The notes: generated from the letters alone by a model not told the origin. 64,000 nucleotides of DNA from RFPW01 sp040401595 (GCA_040401595.1 JBBAOE010000017.1:1-64000); one strand, 5' to 3'; counted from the first letter of the stretch, positions 41,785-51,373 are shown. Made by a program: numbers and translations.

Positions 41785-43137
41785 ATGTTCGAAAAAATCC
41801 TGATCGCCAATCGCGGTGAAATCGCCCTGCGAATCCAGCGGGCCTGCCGCGAACTCGGCATCAAAACCGTTGTCGTCCACTCCGAGGTCGATACCGAGGC
41901 CAAGTACGTCAAACTGGCTGACGAATCCGTTTGCATCGGTCCCGCAGCCTCCCGCGACAGTTACCTCAACATCCCCGCCATCATCTCCGCGGCCGAGGTG
42001 ACCGACGCCGAGGCCATCCATCCCGGGTACGGGTTTCTTTCCGAAAATGCCGACTTCGCTGAGCGGGTTGAAAAAAGTGGCTTTGTCTTCATCGGTCCCA
42101 GAGCGGACTCGATCCGATTGATGGGTGACAAGGTCAGTGCCAAAGACGCCATGAAAAAAGCCGGGGTGCCGGTCGTGGCAGGCAGTGAAGGCGCCTTGCC
42201 CGAAGACGCACGGGAAATCGTCAAGATCGCGCGTTCGGTCGGATACCCGGTGATCATCAAAGCCTCGGGCGGAGGGGGCGGACGAGGCATGCGGGTCGTC
42301 CACACCGAAGCTGCACTCGTGAATGCCGTCAATACGACCCGCCAGGAGGCGGGTACCGCATTTGGTAACCCTGCGGTCTACCTGGAAAAATTTCTCGAGA
42401 ATCCTCGCCATGTCGAGATTCAGGTTCTCGCCGACGAACACCGTAACGCGATTCATCTGGGCGAGCGCGACTGCTCCATGCAACGTCGGCACCAGAAAGT
42501 CGTCGAGGAAGCGCCCGCCCCGGGGATCACCCGACGTCTCATCGACAAGATCGGCACGCGCTGCGCCGACGCCTGCCGCAAGATCGGCTACCGCGGTGCT
42601 GGTACCTTCGAATTCCTCTATGAAAACGGAGAGTTCTATTTCATTGAAATGAACACCCGGGTTCAGGTTGAACATCCGGTCACAGAACTGATCACAGGCT
42701 ATGACATCGTTCAACAACAGATCCGAATCGCATTTGGCGAGCGCCTGAGCATTCGTCAGCGCGACGTCAGCCCCCGTGGTCATGCGATCGAATGCCGGAT
42801 CAACGCAGAAGATCCCTTCAAGTTCACCCCCAGCCCTGGGCGCATCACGTCCTGGCATCCCCCTGGCGGACCCGGGATCCGGGTCGATTCTCATGTCTAC
42901 TCCGGTTGCGTGATCCCGCCCCACTACGATTCGCTGATCGCCAAGGTCATTGCCTATGCAGACACCCGCGAACAGGCGATCGCGCGCATGCGGGTCGCGC
43001 TTTCCGAAATGGTGGTGGAGGGCATCCAGACCAATCTGGCACTGCACCGGGAACTGATGACAGACGCCCGCTTCATTGCTGGCGGGACCTCCATCCATTA
43101 TCTGGAACAACGACTTGCCCAACGCAGCGGACACTGA
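41785..43137 (+). CDS. accC: Acetyl-CoA carboxylase biotin carboxylase subunit
   Basis: AccC carboxylates the biotin of BCCP using ATP and bicarbonate. The 450-residue protein is full length and shows MFEKILIANRGEIALRI, HPGYGFLSENADFAE, the ATP-grasp glycine loop KASGGGGGRGMR near residues 159-170, the DCSMQRRHQKVVEEAPAP block near 230-248, EMNTRVQVEHPVTE near 288-301 and RGHAIECRINAEDP near 331-344. The ATG at 41785 is ten bases after accB stop with only a weak ribosome binding site, suggesting translational coupling. Its end abuts the start of prmA. Confidence 0.97.
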   Translation: MFEKILIANRGEIALRIQRACRELGIKTVVVHSEVDTEAKYVKLADESVCIGPAASRDSYLNIPAIISAAEVTDAEAIHPGYGFLSENADFAERVEKSGFVFIGPRADSIRLMGDKVSAKDAMKKAGVPVVAGSEGALPEDAREIVKIARSVGYPVIIKASGGGGGRGMRVVHTEAALVNAVNTTRQEAGTAFGNPAVYLEKFLENPRHVEIQVLADEHRNAIHLGERDCSMQRRHQKVVEEAPAPGITRRLIDKIGTRCADACRKIGYRGAGTFEFLYENGEFYFIEMNTRVQVEHPVTELITGYDIVQQQIRIAFGERLSIRQRDVSPRGHAIECRINAEDPFKFTPSPGRITSWHPPGGPGIRVDSHVYSGCVIPPHYDSLIAKVIAYADTREQAIARMRVALSEMVVEGIQTNLALHRELMTDARFIAGGTSIHYLEQRLAQRSGH

Positions 43138-43138
43138 C

Positions 43139-44113
43139 TTGGACTCGGAGGCTTCAGCCCCCCTGAGCTGGCAGGAACTGAGCTTCGAAATCCCGCTGCA
43201 GACGGTCGAACTCTGGAGCGACGCATTACTGGAGGCAGGGGCGCTATCGGTGGATGCCCAGGATGCCGACGCGGACTCGCTCGATGAAGTACCCCTCTAC
43301 GGCGAACCTGGATTAGCGCCGCCCGCTCCGGGCTGGGAGCGAACGCGACTGACGGCATTGCTGGCCGCAGACTGCGACCCGCAGGCCCTGTTGACCGAAG
43401 TCGCCAGCGCCATCGGTTGTCCACAACCCGGTCCGTATTCGATCCGGGCGATCGCAGAACAGGATTGGGTACGACTCACCCAGTCCCAATTCGAACCCAT
43501 TCCAATCGGCGAACGCCTCCTGATCACACCCTCATGGCATGCCGAGGCTGCACAGAAACCGGCCAACCAGAGCCGGATCTGCATCGAGCTCGACCCGGGT
43601 TTGGCATTCGGCACCGGGAGCCATCCGACCACCCACCTGTGCCTGGAATGGCTCGAGCGCAGCCTCCAGGGCGGTGAGTCGCTGATCGACTACGGCTGCG
43701 GCTCCGGCATTCTGGCAATCGCCGCCGCATGCCTTGGCGCCAGGTCGGTCATCGCCATCGATATCGATCCGCAAGCCCTGAGTTCCACCCAGGCCAATGC
43801 CCGCGCCAACCCGCCTGCCGACCGGATCATCGAGGTGCGCTCCACCGATGCGCCGCGTCCGGCACCGGTCAGAATCGTGGTCGCCAATATCCTCTCGATG
43901 CCACTCAAATTGCTCGCACCCGTCCTGTTGGATCTGGTCGAAGTCGGCGGCACTCTGGTACTGTCGGGCGTGCTTGAACGTCAGGCTGAGGATGTCGCGA
44001 GCGCTTATGCGCACCAGATCTCGCTTGCCGTGGTTGCGCAGCGCGACGGCTGGGTCTGCCTGGTCGGCCATCGCCCGTTTCCCTCTGTCCTCACCGAGTC
44101 CCAACGCCCATGA
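43139..44113 (+). CDS. prmA: Ribosomal protein L11 methyltransferase (non-ATG start)
   Basis: PrmA trimethylates ribosomal protein L11 using S-adenosylmethionine. The frame has the L11-binding N-domain (LSWQELSFEIPLQTVELWSDALLEAGALSVD), the SAM-binding motif IDYGCGSGILAIAAACLGARSVIAIDIDPQAL near residues 185-217, VVANILSMPLKLLAPVL near 254-270, and the catalytic-core FGTGSHPTTHLCLEWLE near 160-176. No in-frame ATG exists near the N-terminus. TTG codons are at 43139 (one base after the accC stop) and 43115, and a CTG at 43163 matches the usual first residue of the family; I chose TTG 43139. It overlaps the kinase gene by four bases (ATGA). Confidence 0.88.
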   Translation: MDSEASAPLSWQELSFEIPLQTVELWSDALLEAGALSVDAQDADADSLDEVPLYGEPGLAPPAPGWERTRLTALLAADCDPQALLTEVASAIGCPQPGPYSIRAIAEQDWVRLTQSQFEPIPIGERLLITPSWHAEAAQKPANQSRICIELDPGLAFGTGSHPTTHLCLEWLERSLQGGESLIDYGCGSGILAIAAACLGARSVIAIDIDPQALSSTQANARANPPADRIIEVRSTDAPRPAPVRIVVANILSMPLKLLAPVLLDLVEVGGTLVLSGVLERQAEDVASAYAHQISLAVVAQRDGWVCLVGHRPFPSVLTESQRP

Positions 44114-45138
44114 GTTCTCACTGGCACACGCCCTGGAATGCCCCCCGTATCCTGATCAGTGGTTCGGTCGCCTACGACACGATCCTGGTCTTTGAAGGTC
44201 ATTTTCGCGATCACATCCTGCCCGACAAGGTGCACATGATCAACGTGGCATTCCTGGCGCCTCGACTGGAGCGTCAATACGGCGGAACCGCAGCGAATAT
44301 TGCGTACTCGGTCGCAGGTCTGGGCGCCTCACCCGCGGTGCTGGCTGCAGTCGGTCGTGATGGCGGCGATCAGATCGATCGCATGAAACGGATTGGCATT
44401 GATGTTTCAGGTATCCAGCGCTTTGAGGAGCTCTGGACCGCTCAGGCCTACATCACGACAGACCTCGACGACAATCAGATCACCGCCTTCCATCCGGGTG
44501 CCATGGCACGGGCCCATGAGGTCCGGGTTGCCGAGCATCTGCCCGCAGCGATTGGAATCATTTCACCCAACGGTAAGCAGGCCATGATCGACCATGCGGC
44601 CAGTTACCGGATCAATGACGTCCCATTCATCTTTGACCCCGGACAGGCGCTGCCGATGTTCGACGGCGACGAACTGCGAGGCATGATGGAAGGCGCTGTG
44701 GCCGTCACGGTCAACGATTACGAATGCGGACTGATCACCCAAAAAACCGGACTGCAGGAGCAGGAGCTAGCGCGCCTGGTCAATGCCTTGATCGTCACCA
44801 GAGGGGGTGAGGGTTGTACCGTGTGGGTCGACGGCGAAGCCCATACAGTTACAGCAGCTGCGATTTCGCATGCGGTTGATCCGACAGGTTGCGGTGATGC
44901 CTTCCGGGCGGGTCTTCTCTACAGTCGGGCCATGGGCAAAGACTGGATTGCGTCAGCGCGTTTGGGTTCCGTGCTTGGCGCGATGAAGATCGAACACTCT
45001 GGTGCGCAAACTCATGTGGTGGATCGAAAGGTAATCGCCGAACGCCACGAAGCGGCCTATGGCGAACGTCCGTGGCCTGAATCCGAGGATCTCGCCAATG
45101 CAGCGTCCGACGACGACCACCACCACCACTGGACCTGA
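44110..45138 (+). CDS. PfkB-family carbohydrate kinase
   Basis: A 342-residue ribokinase-fold kinase. Features are ILISGSVAYDTILVF at the N-terminus, the first PfkB signature RQYGGTAANIAYSVAGLGASPAVLAAVGRDG near residues 57-87, VNDYECGLI near 197, VTRGGEGCTVW near 235 and the second signature DPTGCGDAFRAGLLYS near 259-274 (catalytic Asp in GCGDAF). The closest resemblance is to the bacterial adenosine kinase-like group found downstream of prmA in Burkholderiales; the substrate is not proven. It overlaps prmA by 4 bases and is the last gene of the acc run. A His-rich C-terminus (DDDHHHHWT) may bind metal adventitiously. Confidence 0.88.
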   Translation: MSSHWHTPWNAPRILISGSVAYDTILVFEGHFRDHILPDKVHMINVAFLAPRLERQYGGTAANIAYSVAGLGASPAVLAAVGRDGGDQIDRMKRIGIDVSGIQRFEELWTAQAYITTDLDDNQITAFHPGAMARAHEVRVAEHLPAAIGIISPNGKQAMIDHAASYRINDVPFIFDPGQALPMFDGDELRGMMEGAVAVTVNDYECGLITQKTGLQEQELARLVNALIVTRGGEGCTVWVDGEAHTVTAAAISHAVDPTGCGDAFRAGLLYSRAMGKDWIASARLGSVLGAMKIEHSGAQTHVVDRKVIAERHEAAYGERPWPESEDLANAASDDDHHHHWT

Positions 45139-45180
45139 TCTGAAGCTTGCCCGCGTCAGGGCGTGGGTAGCCGATCGCGG

Positions 45181-45750
45181 TCAGCCAACGCCCAGGATCG
45201 GCAGCGTTCGGTCGATCAGAGTCATCAAGAACTGAACAATCAGTAACAGGACCAGCGGGGAGAGGTCGACCCCTCCCAGTAGGGGAATGATCCGACGAAT
45301 CGGCGCGAGGAAGGGCCGTGTCAACTGTTCCAGCGCCGGAGCAATCGGAGCATAGGGATTGACCCAGGAAAGGATGGCCTGAAGGATGGTGGTTGCCATC
45401 AGCATGACCAGCAACCACCGGGCGAGTCGCAGAACCGCGGCGAACAAAATCGTGCCAAAGGCGGGCGCCTTGTCGATCCGATCTAAAGCACCGAACAACA
45501 GGAGCTGGATCAGCAGAAGGACAAGCGCAACCAAAAGCGCAGCCAGCGCGCTGGGCCAGTCGACTGTTCGCGAAGGGCGAACCAGTCTTCGAAGGGGCTG
45601 AACCAGCCAGTCGGTCAACGCGGCCGCAAAAACCAATAGCGGATTGCGTGGATGCACATCGGCCCACCCGGCCCAAACCCGCAGAACGCAGGCGCTGGCG
45701 AGTAGACCACCGACCGTTTCAATGACGAGCCAGATCGCGCTCGAGAACAT
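45181..45750 (-). CDS. YggT family integral membrane protein
   Basis: A 189-residue protein with four to six hydrophobic segments and the two repeated YggT signatures: RNPLLVFAAALTDWLVQPLRRLVRPS near residues 35-60 and LSWVNPYAPIAPALEQLTRPFLAPIRRIIPLLGGVDLSPLVLLLIVQFL near 127-175. YggT proteins occur widely near cell-division or proC genes and have been linked to osmotic tolerance, without a known mechanism. It is monocistronic and convergent with the kinase gene. Confidence 0.9.
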   Translation of the reverse strand: MFSSAIWLVIETVGGLLASACVLRVWAGWADVHPRNPLLVFAAALTDWLVQPLRRLVRPSRTVDWPSALAALLVALVLLLIQLLLFGALDRIDKAPAFGTILFAAVLRLARWLLVMLMATTILQAILSWVNPYAPIAPALEQLTRPFLAPIRRIIPLLGGVDLSPLVLLLIVQFLMTLIDRTLPILGVG

Positions 45751-45851
45751 GGCGAAATCCTCTCAGAAAACCGAGGACGCCATGGTCTCACGACTCAGCC
45801 GATGAAGCCCACGGATCGGAGGTCCAGCCTGGGCATCACCGTAGCAATCGA

Positions 45852-46904
45852 TCAGGGGCGCGGTCCGGTTGGAAAGGGCCAAAGCCCCGAGGCCGATCGC
45901 CCTGACTGCTCAAAGACTGGCGCGGGTGCGGTTTTGGTCTTCGGAGCCTCGGCGGGGCTGTCCACCGCGACCACACGACCAACGCCGCTCGCAGGATCGG
46001 AAGACTTGGCGCTCGGCTCAGTCGCCCGCGCAGGTTTTGACGCCTGGGCCTGGGCCACCCGGGTCGTACGGGTCTTCCGGGGTACCGGTGCCATTGCAGC
46101 AGTTGGATTGGCTTGGACCGGAGGTAACGCAACCCTGCGGCGAGCCGCTGGCGGCTTGGTCAGGACTGCAGGCGCCTCGGTCGCGGCAGCCTGAACGGCG
46201 GCACGTCGAACAATCGGTGCCCGCAGGCGTGCTGGCTTGGCAGGCGCAGCCGTTAGGATGCCTTTCGCGAGGGGTTTCGGCGCTGCTCGAGGGACCATGA
46301 CGGCTTTCTTCAAAGCAGTCTTGGCCGGTGCCGCCTTCACTGCCGCTTTTGGCGCAGCCTTCGCCGGTGCCGCCTTCACNNNNNNNNNNNNNNNNNNNNN
46401 NNNNNNNNNNNNNNNNNNNNNNNNNNNNNNNNNNNNNNNNNNNNNNNNNNNNNNNNNNNNNNNNNNNNNNNNNNNNNNNGCCTTGTCCTTCGACTTGTCC
46501 TTCGCCTTGGCGGTCGACTGGGTCACCATCTTGTCAGCTGGTTTCGAGGTTGCCAGCACAGTCACTTTAGACGCCGCGACCTTCTTCGGCGTGATCGGTG
46601 CGGTGGATTTACCCTGCGATTTTTTCTGGGCCTTGGCGACGCCAGCCTTGTCGAGCTTGGGTGCCGCACCCTTGACCTTCAAGGCCTTGACTGCTTTGAT
46701 GGCCTTGGGGGACTTCACCGGCTTCGAGGCTTGAAGAGGAAGCTTTGCTGCTTTGGCAGCCCTGACCACTTCCGAGGCTTTGGGGGCTTTGACAGGCTTT
46801 TCTGGCTTGGCAAGCTTGGAGAGCTTGGGAGACTTTTCAAGCTTCTCGGGCTTACCAGCTTTGGAGCCTTTTGACTTTACATCATCTTTTTTAGCACTCA
46901 CCAT
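45852..46904 (-). CDS. Histone H1-like Lys/Ala/Pro-rich protein (interrupted by gap)
   Basis: A highly basic low-complexity protein. Residues 1-75 are Lys-rich (KSKGSKAGKPEKLEK, LSKLAKPEKPVKAPKA), the central part has KAAPAKAAPKAAVK-type repeats, and the C-terminal half is Ala/Pro/Arg-rich, ending GLWPFPTGPRP. It resembles AlgP/AlgR3 and eukaryotic H1-tail-like proteins that bind and compact DNA. A run of 100 N lies inside the repeats, so the true length is unknown and frame continuity across the gap is assumed, although both sides read in the same frame. GAGGAG precedes the ATG at 46904. It lies 46 bases downstream of nrdB. Confidence 0.8.
   Translation of the reverse strand: MVSAKKDDVKSKGSKAGKPEKLEKSPKLSKLAKPEKPVKAPKASEVVRAAKAAKLPLQASKPVKSPKAIKAVKALKVKGAAPKLDKAGVAKAQKKSQGKSTAPITPKKVAASKVTVLATSKPADKMVTQSTAKAKDKSKDKXXXXXXXXXXXXXXXXXXXXXXXXXXXXXXXXXXVKAAPAKAAPKAAVKAAPAKTALKKAVMVPRAAPKPLAKGILTAAPAKPARLRAPIVRRAAVQAAATEAPAVLTKPPAARRRVALPPVQANPTAAMAPVPRKTRTTRVAQAQASKPARATEPSAKSSDPASGVGRVVAVDSPAEAPKTKTAPAPVFEQSGRSASGLWPFPTGPRP
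46380..46479. other. Assembly gap (100 N)
   Basis: Exactly 100 undetermined bases within the low-complexity repeats of the H1-like gene. The round number is a scaffolding placeholder, so the real distance is not known. Repeat collapse is the probable reason for the break. Confidence 0.98.
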
Positions 46905-46950
46905 CGTATTCTCCTCGGTACATGCTCAAGGCATGATTAAAAAGAGTGGC

Positions 46951-48240
46951 TCAGTCCCAACTGAGCGCACCTCCGGTCTGGTACTCAATCACGCGAGTTT
47001 CAAAGAAATTCCGCTCCTTCTTCAAATCGATCATTTCGCTCATCCAGGGGAAGGGATTTTCTTCGGTCGCAAACATTGGCTCCAGGCCAATTTGCTGCGC
47101 TCGACGGTTTGCAATAAAACGCAAATACCCCTTGAACATTGGTGCGTTCAGTCCCAGAACACCACGTGGCATCGTGTCTTCTGCATATCGGTATTCAAGT
47201 TCTACCGCCTGCAAAAATAAAGTTCGGATCTCTTCCTTGAAAGCTGCGGTCCAGAGATGGGGATTCTCGAGCTTGATGGTGTTGACCAGATCAATTCCAA
47301 AATTACAGTGCATGGACTCATCACGCAGGATGTACATGTACTGCTCGGCGGCGCCCGTCATCTTGTTCTGCCGGCCTAGCGCAAGGATCTGCACGAAACC
47401 GACATAGAAAAACAAGCCTTCCATCAGGCAGGAGAAAACGATCAGACTCTTCAGGAGCGCCTGATCCGTTTCCGGGGTACCGGTCTTGAAATGGGGGTCG
47501 GTGAGTGTGTCGATGAACGGAATCAGGAATTCATCTTTGTCCCGAATCGATTTGACTTCGTGATAGGCGTTGAAAATCTCGCCCTCTTCCAACCCCAGTG
47601 ATTCAACGATGTACTGGTAGGCGTGCGTGTGAATGGCCTCCTCGAACGCCTGACGCAGCAGGAACTGCCGGCACTCCGGCGCGGTAATGTGCCGGTAGGT
47701 GCCCAGGACAATGTTGTTGGCTGCGAGCGAATCCGCAGTGACAAAGAAACCCAGGTTGCGCCGCACGATCAGGCGCTCGTCGTCGGTCAGACCATTCGGG
47801 TCCTTCCAGAGCGCGATGTCGCGACTCATGTTGATTTCCTGCGGCATCCAGTGGTTGGCGCAGCCCGCAAGATATTTGTCCCATGCCCATTTGTACTTGA
47901 ACGGGACCAGCTGATTGACGTCTGCCCCCCCATTGATCACCCGCTTGTCATCGGCCCGAACCCGACGGGCTACCCCGCTGGGCTCTGCGGCGCCTTCTTG
48001 GGTTTCGAGCGACTGACCGTGCTGCTCATCGCGCGCTGCGCGTTCGAGAATCGGGAACGCGGCCATCGGCGAGCCGTTGAGGGCAGCGGTTCCAGAGCGC
48101 GCCGGAAACTGGGGTGCGGAATCCGCAACCGGCATGCCCCACTGCCCCGACCCTGCCGCGGCCGTTGCGGGCGGCGGGACTATCGGAGGAACTCGAATGG
48201 TGGCAGGAGCAGAGGGCGGCGCGTCATCCCAGGAAAGCAT
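46951..48240 (-). CDS. nrdB: Ribonucleoside-diphosphate reductase, beta subunit (class Ia)
   Basis: NrdB houses the diiron-tyrosyl radical cofactor for deoxyribonucleotide synthesis. The 429-residue protein has a long Pro/Ala/Gly-rich N-terminal extension (about residues 5-95) before the ferritin-like core. Iron ligands and radical Tyr are in EEAIHTHAYQYIVESL (Tyr present), followed by LMEGLFFYVGFVQILAL and RDESMHCNFGIDLV. The C-terminus GGALSWD is the tail that docks in NrdA; a near copy, LSWDD, is at residues 2-6. It lies 109 bases downstream of nrdA in an AT-rich spacer, and the pair is co-directional. Confidence 0.96.
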   Translation of the reverse strand: MLSWDDAPPSAPATIRVPPIVPPPATAAAGSGQWGMPVADSAPQFPARSGTAALNGSPMAAFPILERAARDEQHGQSLETQEGAAEPSGVARRVRADDKRVINGGADVNQLVPFKYKWAWDKYLAGCANHWMPQEINMSRDIALWKDPNGLTDDERLIVRRNLGFFVTADSLAANNIVLGTYRHITAPECRQFLLRQAFEEAIHTHAYQYIVESLGLEEGEIFNAYHEVKSIRDKDEFLIPFIDTLTDPHFKTGTPETDQALLKSLIVFSCLMEGLFFYVGFVQILALGRQNKMTGAAEQYMYILRDESMHCNFGIDLVNTIKLENPHLWTAAFKEEIRTLFLQAVELEYRYAEDTMPRGVLGLNAPMFKGYLRFIANRRAQQIGLEPMFATEENPFPWMSEMIDLKKERNFFETRVIEYQTGGALSWD

Positions 48241-48349
48241 ATTAAAACCTTATCATCCAATAGAACGTTGGTCAGTCCGCAGTGACACTGCAGTCAAACC
48301 AGAATCAATCAAAAATCTAAAAATATATAAAAAACAGAAAATTTCTGAA

Positions 48350-51300
48350 TTACTGACAGGCCTCACATTCCGGGTCATCGATCGCGCAGAACTTTGGCGA
48401 AGCACCTTCATCCTTGACACTGAAGCGATCGTTGGCCGATACGGCCCCCGCAGGGAAAGCACCTGCTGAAGTCGTTAAGCCGGCAGCCGTTGGCGCATCG
48501 GCCGTTCCGTATGAGAACCCGGCATGGCCACCTGGCTGGGCCGACACGGCATTGAGCTGTCCGACCCGATCACTGGTTGACTTCTCTGCCGAAGTCGCCG
48601 CTACCGTACGCAGGTAATACGTGGTCTTGAGACCACGCAGCCAGGCCATCTTGTAGGTGTCATCGAGTTTCTTGCCGGAGGCTCCAGCCATATAAATGTT
48701 GAGCGACTGGGCCTGGTCGATCCACTTCTGACGCCGGGATGCACATTCCACCAGCCAGCTCGGATCGACCTCGAATGCCGTCGCATACAGCTGCTTGAGC
48801 TCGTCGGGAACGCGGTCGATTTTGGCCAGCGAACCGTCGAAATACTTGAGATCCGACACCATGACCTCGTCCCACAAACCCAGGCGCTTGAGGTCGCGCA
48901 CGAGATGCTCATTGACAACGGTGAACTCGCCAGAAAGATTCGACTTGACGTAAAGGTTCTCGAACGTGGGTTCGATACAGGCCGACACGCCGATGATGTT
49001 GCTGATCGTTGCGGTCGGTGCGATGGCAACGCAATTGCTGTTGCGCATGCCATGTTCGCGAATCCGTTCGCGCAGGCGATCCCAATCCAGGGTGCTGGAG
49101 CGATCGACCTCCAGATACCCCCCGCGTTGCTGCGCCAAAAGATCAAGCGAATCTTGGGGGAGGATTCCACGATCCCACAAGGAGCCCCGATAGCTGGAGT
49201 AGCGGCCGCGCTCCGCAGCGAGATCGGTGCTGGCCCAGTACGCGTGGTAGCAGACTGCTTCCATCGAACGGTCTGCGAACTCGACCGCCGCGGGGCTGGC
49301 ATACGGGATACGCAACAGGTGCAGACAATCCTGAAACCCCATGATGCCCAAGCCGACCGGGCGATGCTTCAGGTTGGAATGACGAGCTTTAGCGACGGCG
49401 TAGTAGTTGATGTCGATAACGTTATCGAGCATGCGCATCGCGGTCTGGATGGTTCGACCCAGTTTGTCATGATCCAGCGCATATCGGGGGCGGCCGTCAG
49501 CATCCACTCCAATCTCGTGCAAATGCGCGAGCAGGTTGACCGAGCCGAGATTGCACACGGCAATTTCAGTCGCGCTGGTGTTGAGTGTGATCTCGGTACA
49601 GAGGTTGCTAGAATGCACCACCCCGACATGCTGCTGCGGTGACCGCAGGTTACAGGGATCCTTGAACGTCACCCAGGGATGCCCGGTCTCAAACAGCATG
49701 CTGAGCATCCGCCGCCACAACTGCACGGCAGGCAGTTTGCGAAAGAGTTTCAGTTCTCCCCGTTCAGCCCGTGCTTCGTGGGCGACATACGCGGTCTCGA
49801 ACGCCGTCCCAACCTTATCGTGCAGGTCCGGACAGTCACTGGGCGAAAAGAGCGTCCACTCCTGATTTTCCATCACCCGCTTCATGAACAAATCGGGAAT
49901 CCAGTTCGCCGTGTTCATGTCATGGGTGCGGCGGCGATCGTCGCCGGTGTTCTTGCGCAACTCCAGAAACTCTTCGATATCGAGGTGCCAGGTTTCAAGA
50001 TACGCACAGACTGCGCCCTTGCGTTTACCCCCCTGGTTGACCGCAACGGCCGTATCGTTGACGACCTTCAGGAAGGGCACGACCCCCTGGCTCTTGCCAT
50101 TGGTCCCTTTGATGTGACTGCCCAGCGCCCGCACGGCAGTCCAGTCGTTGCCCAAACCACCGGCAAATTTCGACAGCAGCGCATTTTCCTTGATCGCCTC
50201 GTAGATGCCGTCCAGATCGTCGCCCACGGTGGTCAGGTAGCAACTCGAGAGCTGTGAACGGTGCGTCCCGGAGTTGAACAGCGTGGGCGTGCTCGACATG
50301 AAGTCAAACGACGACAGCAGTTCATAGAACTCGATGGCACGAGCCTCGCGATCGACTTCGCCCAGCGCGAGTCCCATCGCAACCCGCATGAAGAACGCCT
50401 GCGGCAATTCGATCCGCACATCCTGCACATGCAGGAAATAGCGGTCATACAAGGTCTGCAATCCCAGGTAGGTGAACTGCAGGTCACGCTCGGAACGCAG
50501 CGCCGCACCCATGCGCTGCAGGTCATAGCGGCCGAGCTCTTCATTGAGCAAACCCGCCTCGATCCCACGGCGCACAAAGAGCGGGAAATACTCGGCATAG
50601 CGCGTCGCCATATCGCCCTGAGCCACTTCCTCGCCAAGCACTTCCCGACGCACTGAATGCAACAATAGCCTGGCGCTGACCTGGGAGTAGGCGGGGTCGA
50701 GTTCTATGCGCGAGCGGGCTGCGAGAACGACCGACTTGTAGACCTCCTCGATCGGCACGCCATCGTAAATATTCTTGACCGTCTCGCCGAAGATGGCCTG
50801 CGCATCCACCACGCCGTCAAAGCCAACGCAGGCGGCGGCAATCAACGCCCGCAAATCGCCTTGATTCAGCGGTCGACGGCTGCCCCCATCCAGCACATGC
50901 AGGAGGGGCTGTGCCACATCGGGTGCGCTGGCTGCGCGGGCCGCGCGTTCTTGCGCCCGTTTTTCCCGGTACAGGACGTAGGCCCGGGCAACCTCATGTT
51001 CTCCCGAACGCATCAAGGCCAGCTCGACCTGATCCTGTACATCCTCAATATGGAACGTTCCACCGGCAGGCTTGTTACGCACCAGGGAGTTCACAACACC
51101 GCGGGTGAGTTGCTCGACCAGCTCGCGAATGCGGGCACTGGCAGCACCCTGCCCACCAGCGACCGCCAGGAAGGCCTTGGTCATCGCGATGGCGATCTTG
51201 GACGGCTCAAAGGGTACGACCGCGCCATTTCGGCGGATCACGCCGAAGTCCGAGATCCGCGCCGGATCGGTCAAGGCTGCGAGGCCGCCCAGCCCAGGTT

Positions 51301-51373
51301 CGGACGCTGAAATCCCGCGCCCGACGGAGCCAGAACGTTCAACCTGCAGGGGCTCGCCGACGCTATGCATCAT
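48350..51373 (-). CDS. nrdA: Ribonucleoside-diphosphate reductase, alpha subunit (class Ia)
   Basis: NrdA reduces ribonucleoside diphosphates. The 1007-residue protein begins with an ATP-cone (about residues 43-140; VIRRNGAVVPFEPSKIAIAMTKAF) for allosteric control, and a further N-terminal block (180-230). Catalytic features: SSCYLTTVGDDLDGIYEAI (active-site Cys), SSNLCTEITLNTSATEIAVCNLGSVNL (N-x-C-x-E with catalytic Cys and Glu, second redox Cys), and PTATISNIIGVSACIEPTFENLY. A Ser/Ala/Gly-rich linker leads to the C-terminal redox pair CEACQ. ATGs at 51373 and 51370 are adjacent. The promoter region carries a likely NrdR site. Confidence 0.96.
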   Translation of the reverse strand: MMHSVGEPLQVERSGSVGRGISASEPGLGGLAALTDPARISDFGVIRRNGAVVPFEPSKIAIAMTKAFLAVAGGQGAASARIRELVEQLTRGVVNSLVRNKPAGGTFHIEDVQDQVELALMRSGEHEVARAYVLYREKRAQERAARAASAPDVAQPLLHVLDGGSRRPLNQGDLRALIAAACVGFDGVVDAQAIFGETVKNIYDGVPIEEVYKSVVLAARSRIELDPAYSQVSARLLLHSVRREVLGEEVAQGDMATRYAEYFPLFVRRGIEAGLLNEELGRYDLQRMGAALRSERDLQFTYLGLQTLYDRYFLHVQDVRIELPQAFFMRVAMGLALGEVDREARAIEFYELLSSFDFMSSTPTLFNSGTHRSQLSSCYLTTVGDDLDGIYEAIKENALLSKFAGGLGNDWTAVRALGSHIKGTNGKSQGVVPFLKVVNDTAVAVNQGGKRKGAVCAYLETWHLDIEEFLELRKNTGDDRRRTHDMNTANWIPDLFMKRVMENQEWTLFSPSDCPDLHDKVGTAFETAYVAHEARAERGELKLFRKLPAVQLWRRMLSMLFETGHPWVTFKDPCNLRSPQQHVGVVHSSNLCTEITLNTSATEIAVCNLGSVNLLAHLHEIGVDADGRPRYALDHDKLGRTIQTAMRMLDNVIDINYYAVAKARHSNLKHRPVGLGIMGFQDCLHLLRIPYASPAAVEFADRSMEAVCYHAYWASTDLAAERGRYSSYRGSLWDRGILPQDSLDLLAQQRGGYLEVDRSSTLDWDRLRERIREHGMRNSNCVAIAPTATISNIIGVSACIEPTFENLYVKSNLSGEFTVVNEHLVRDLKRLGLWDEVMVSDLKYFDGSLAKIDRVPDELKQLYATAFEVDPSWLVECASRRQKWIDQAQSLNIYMAGASGKKLDDTYKMAWLRGLKTTYYLRTVAATSAEKSTSDRVGQLNAVSAQPGGHAGFSYGTADAPTAAGLTTSAGAFPAGAVSANDRFSVKDEGASPKFCAIDDPECEACQ

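Noticed and set aside
41707..43134. 475-codon open frame on the minus strand opposite accC
   Set aside because: It lies exactly antisense to a full-length biotin carboxylase, has no recognisable motifs and reflects codon-position GC bias.
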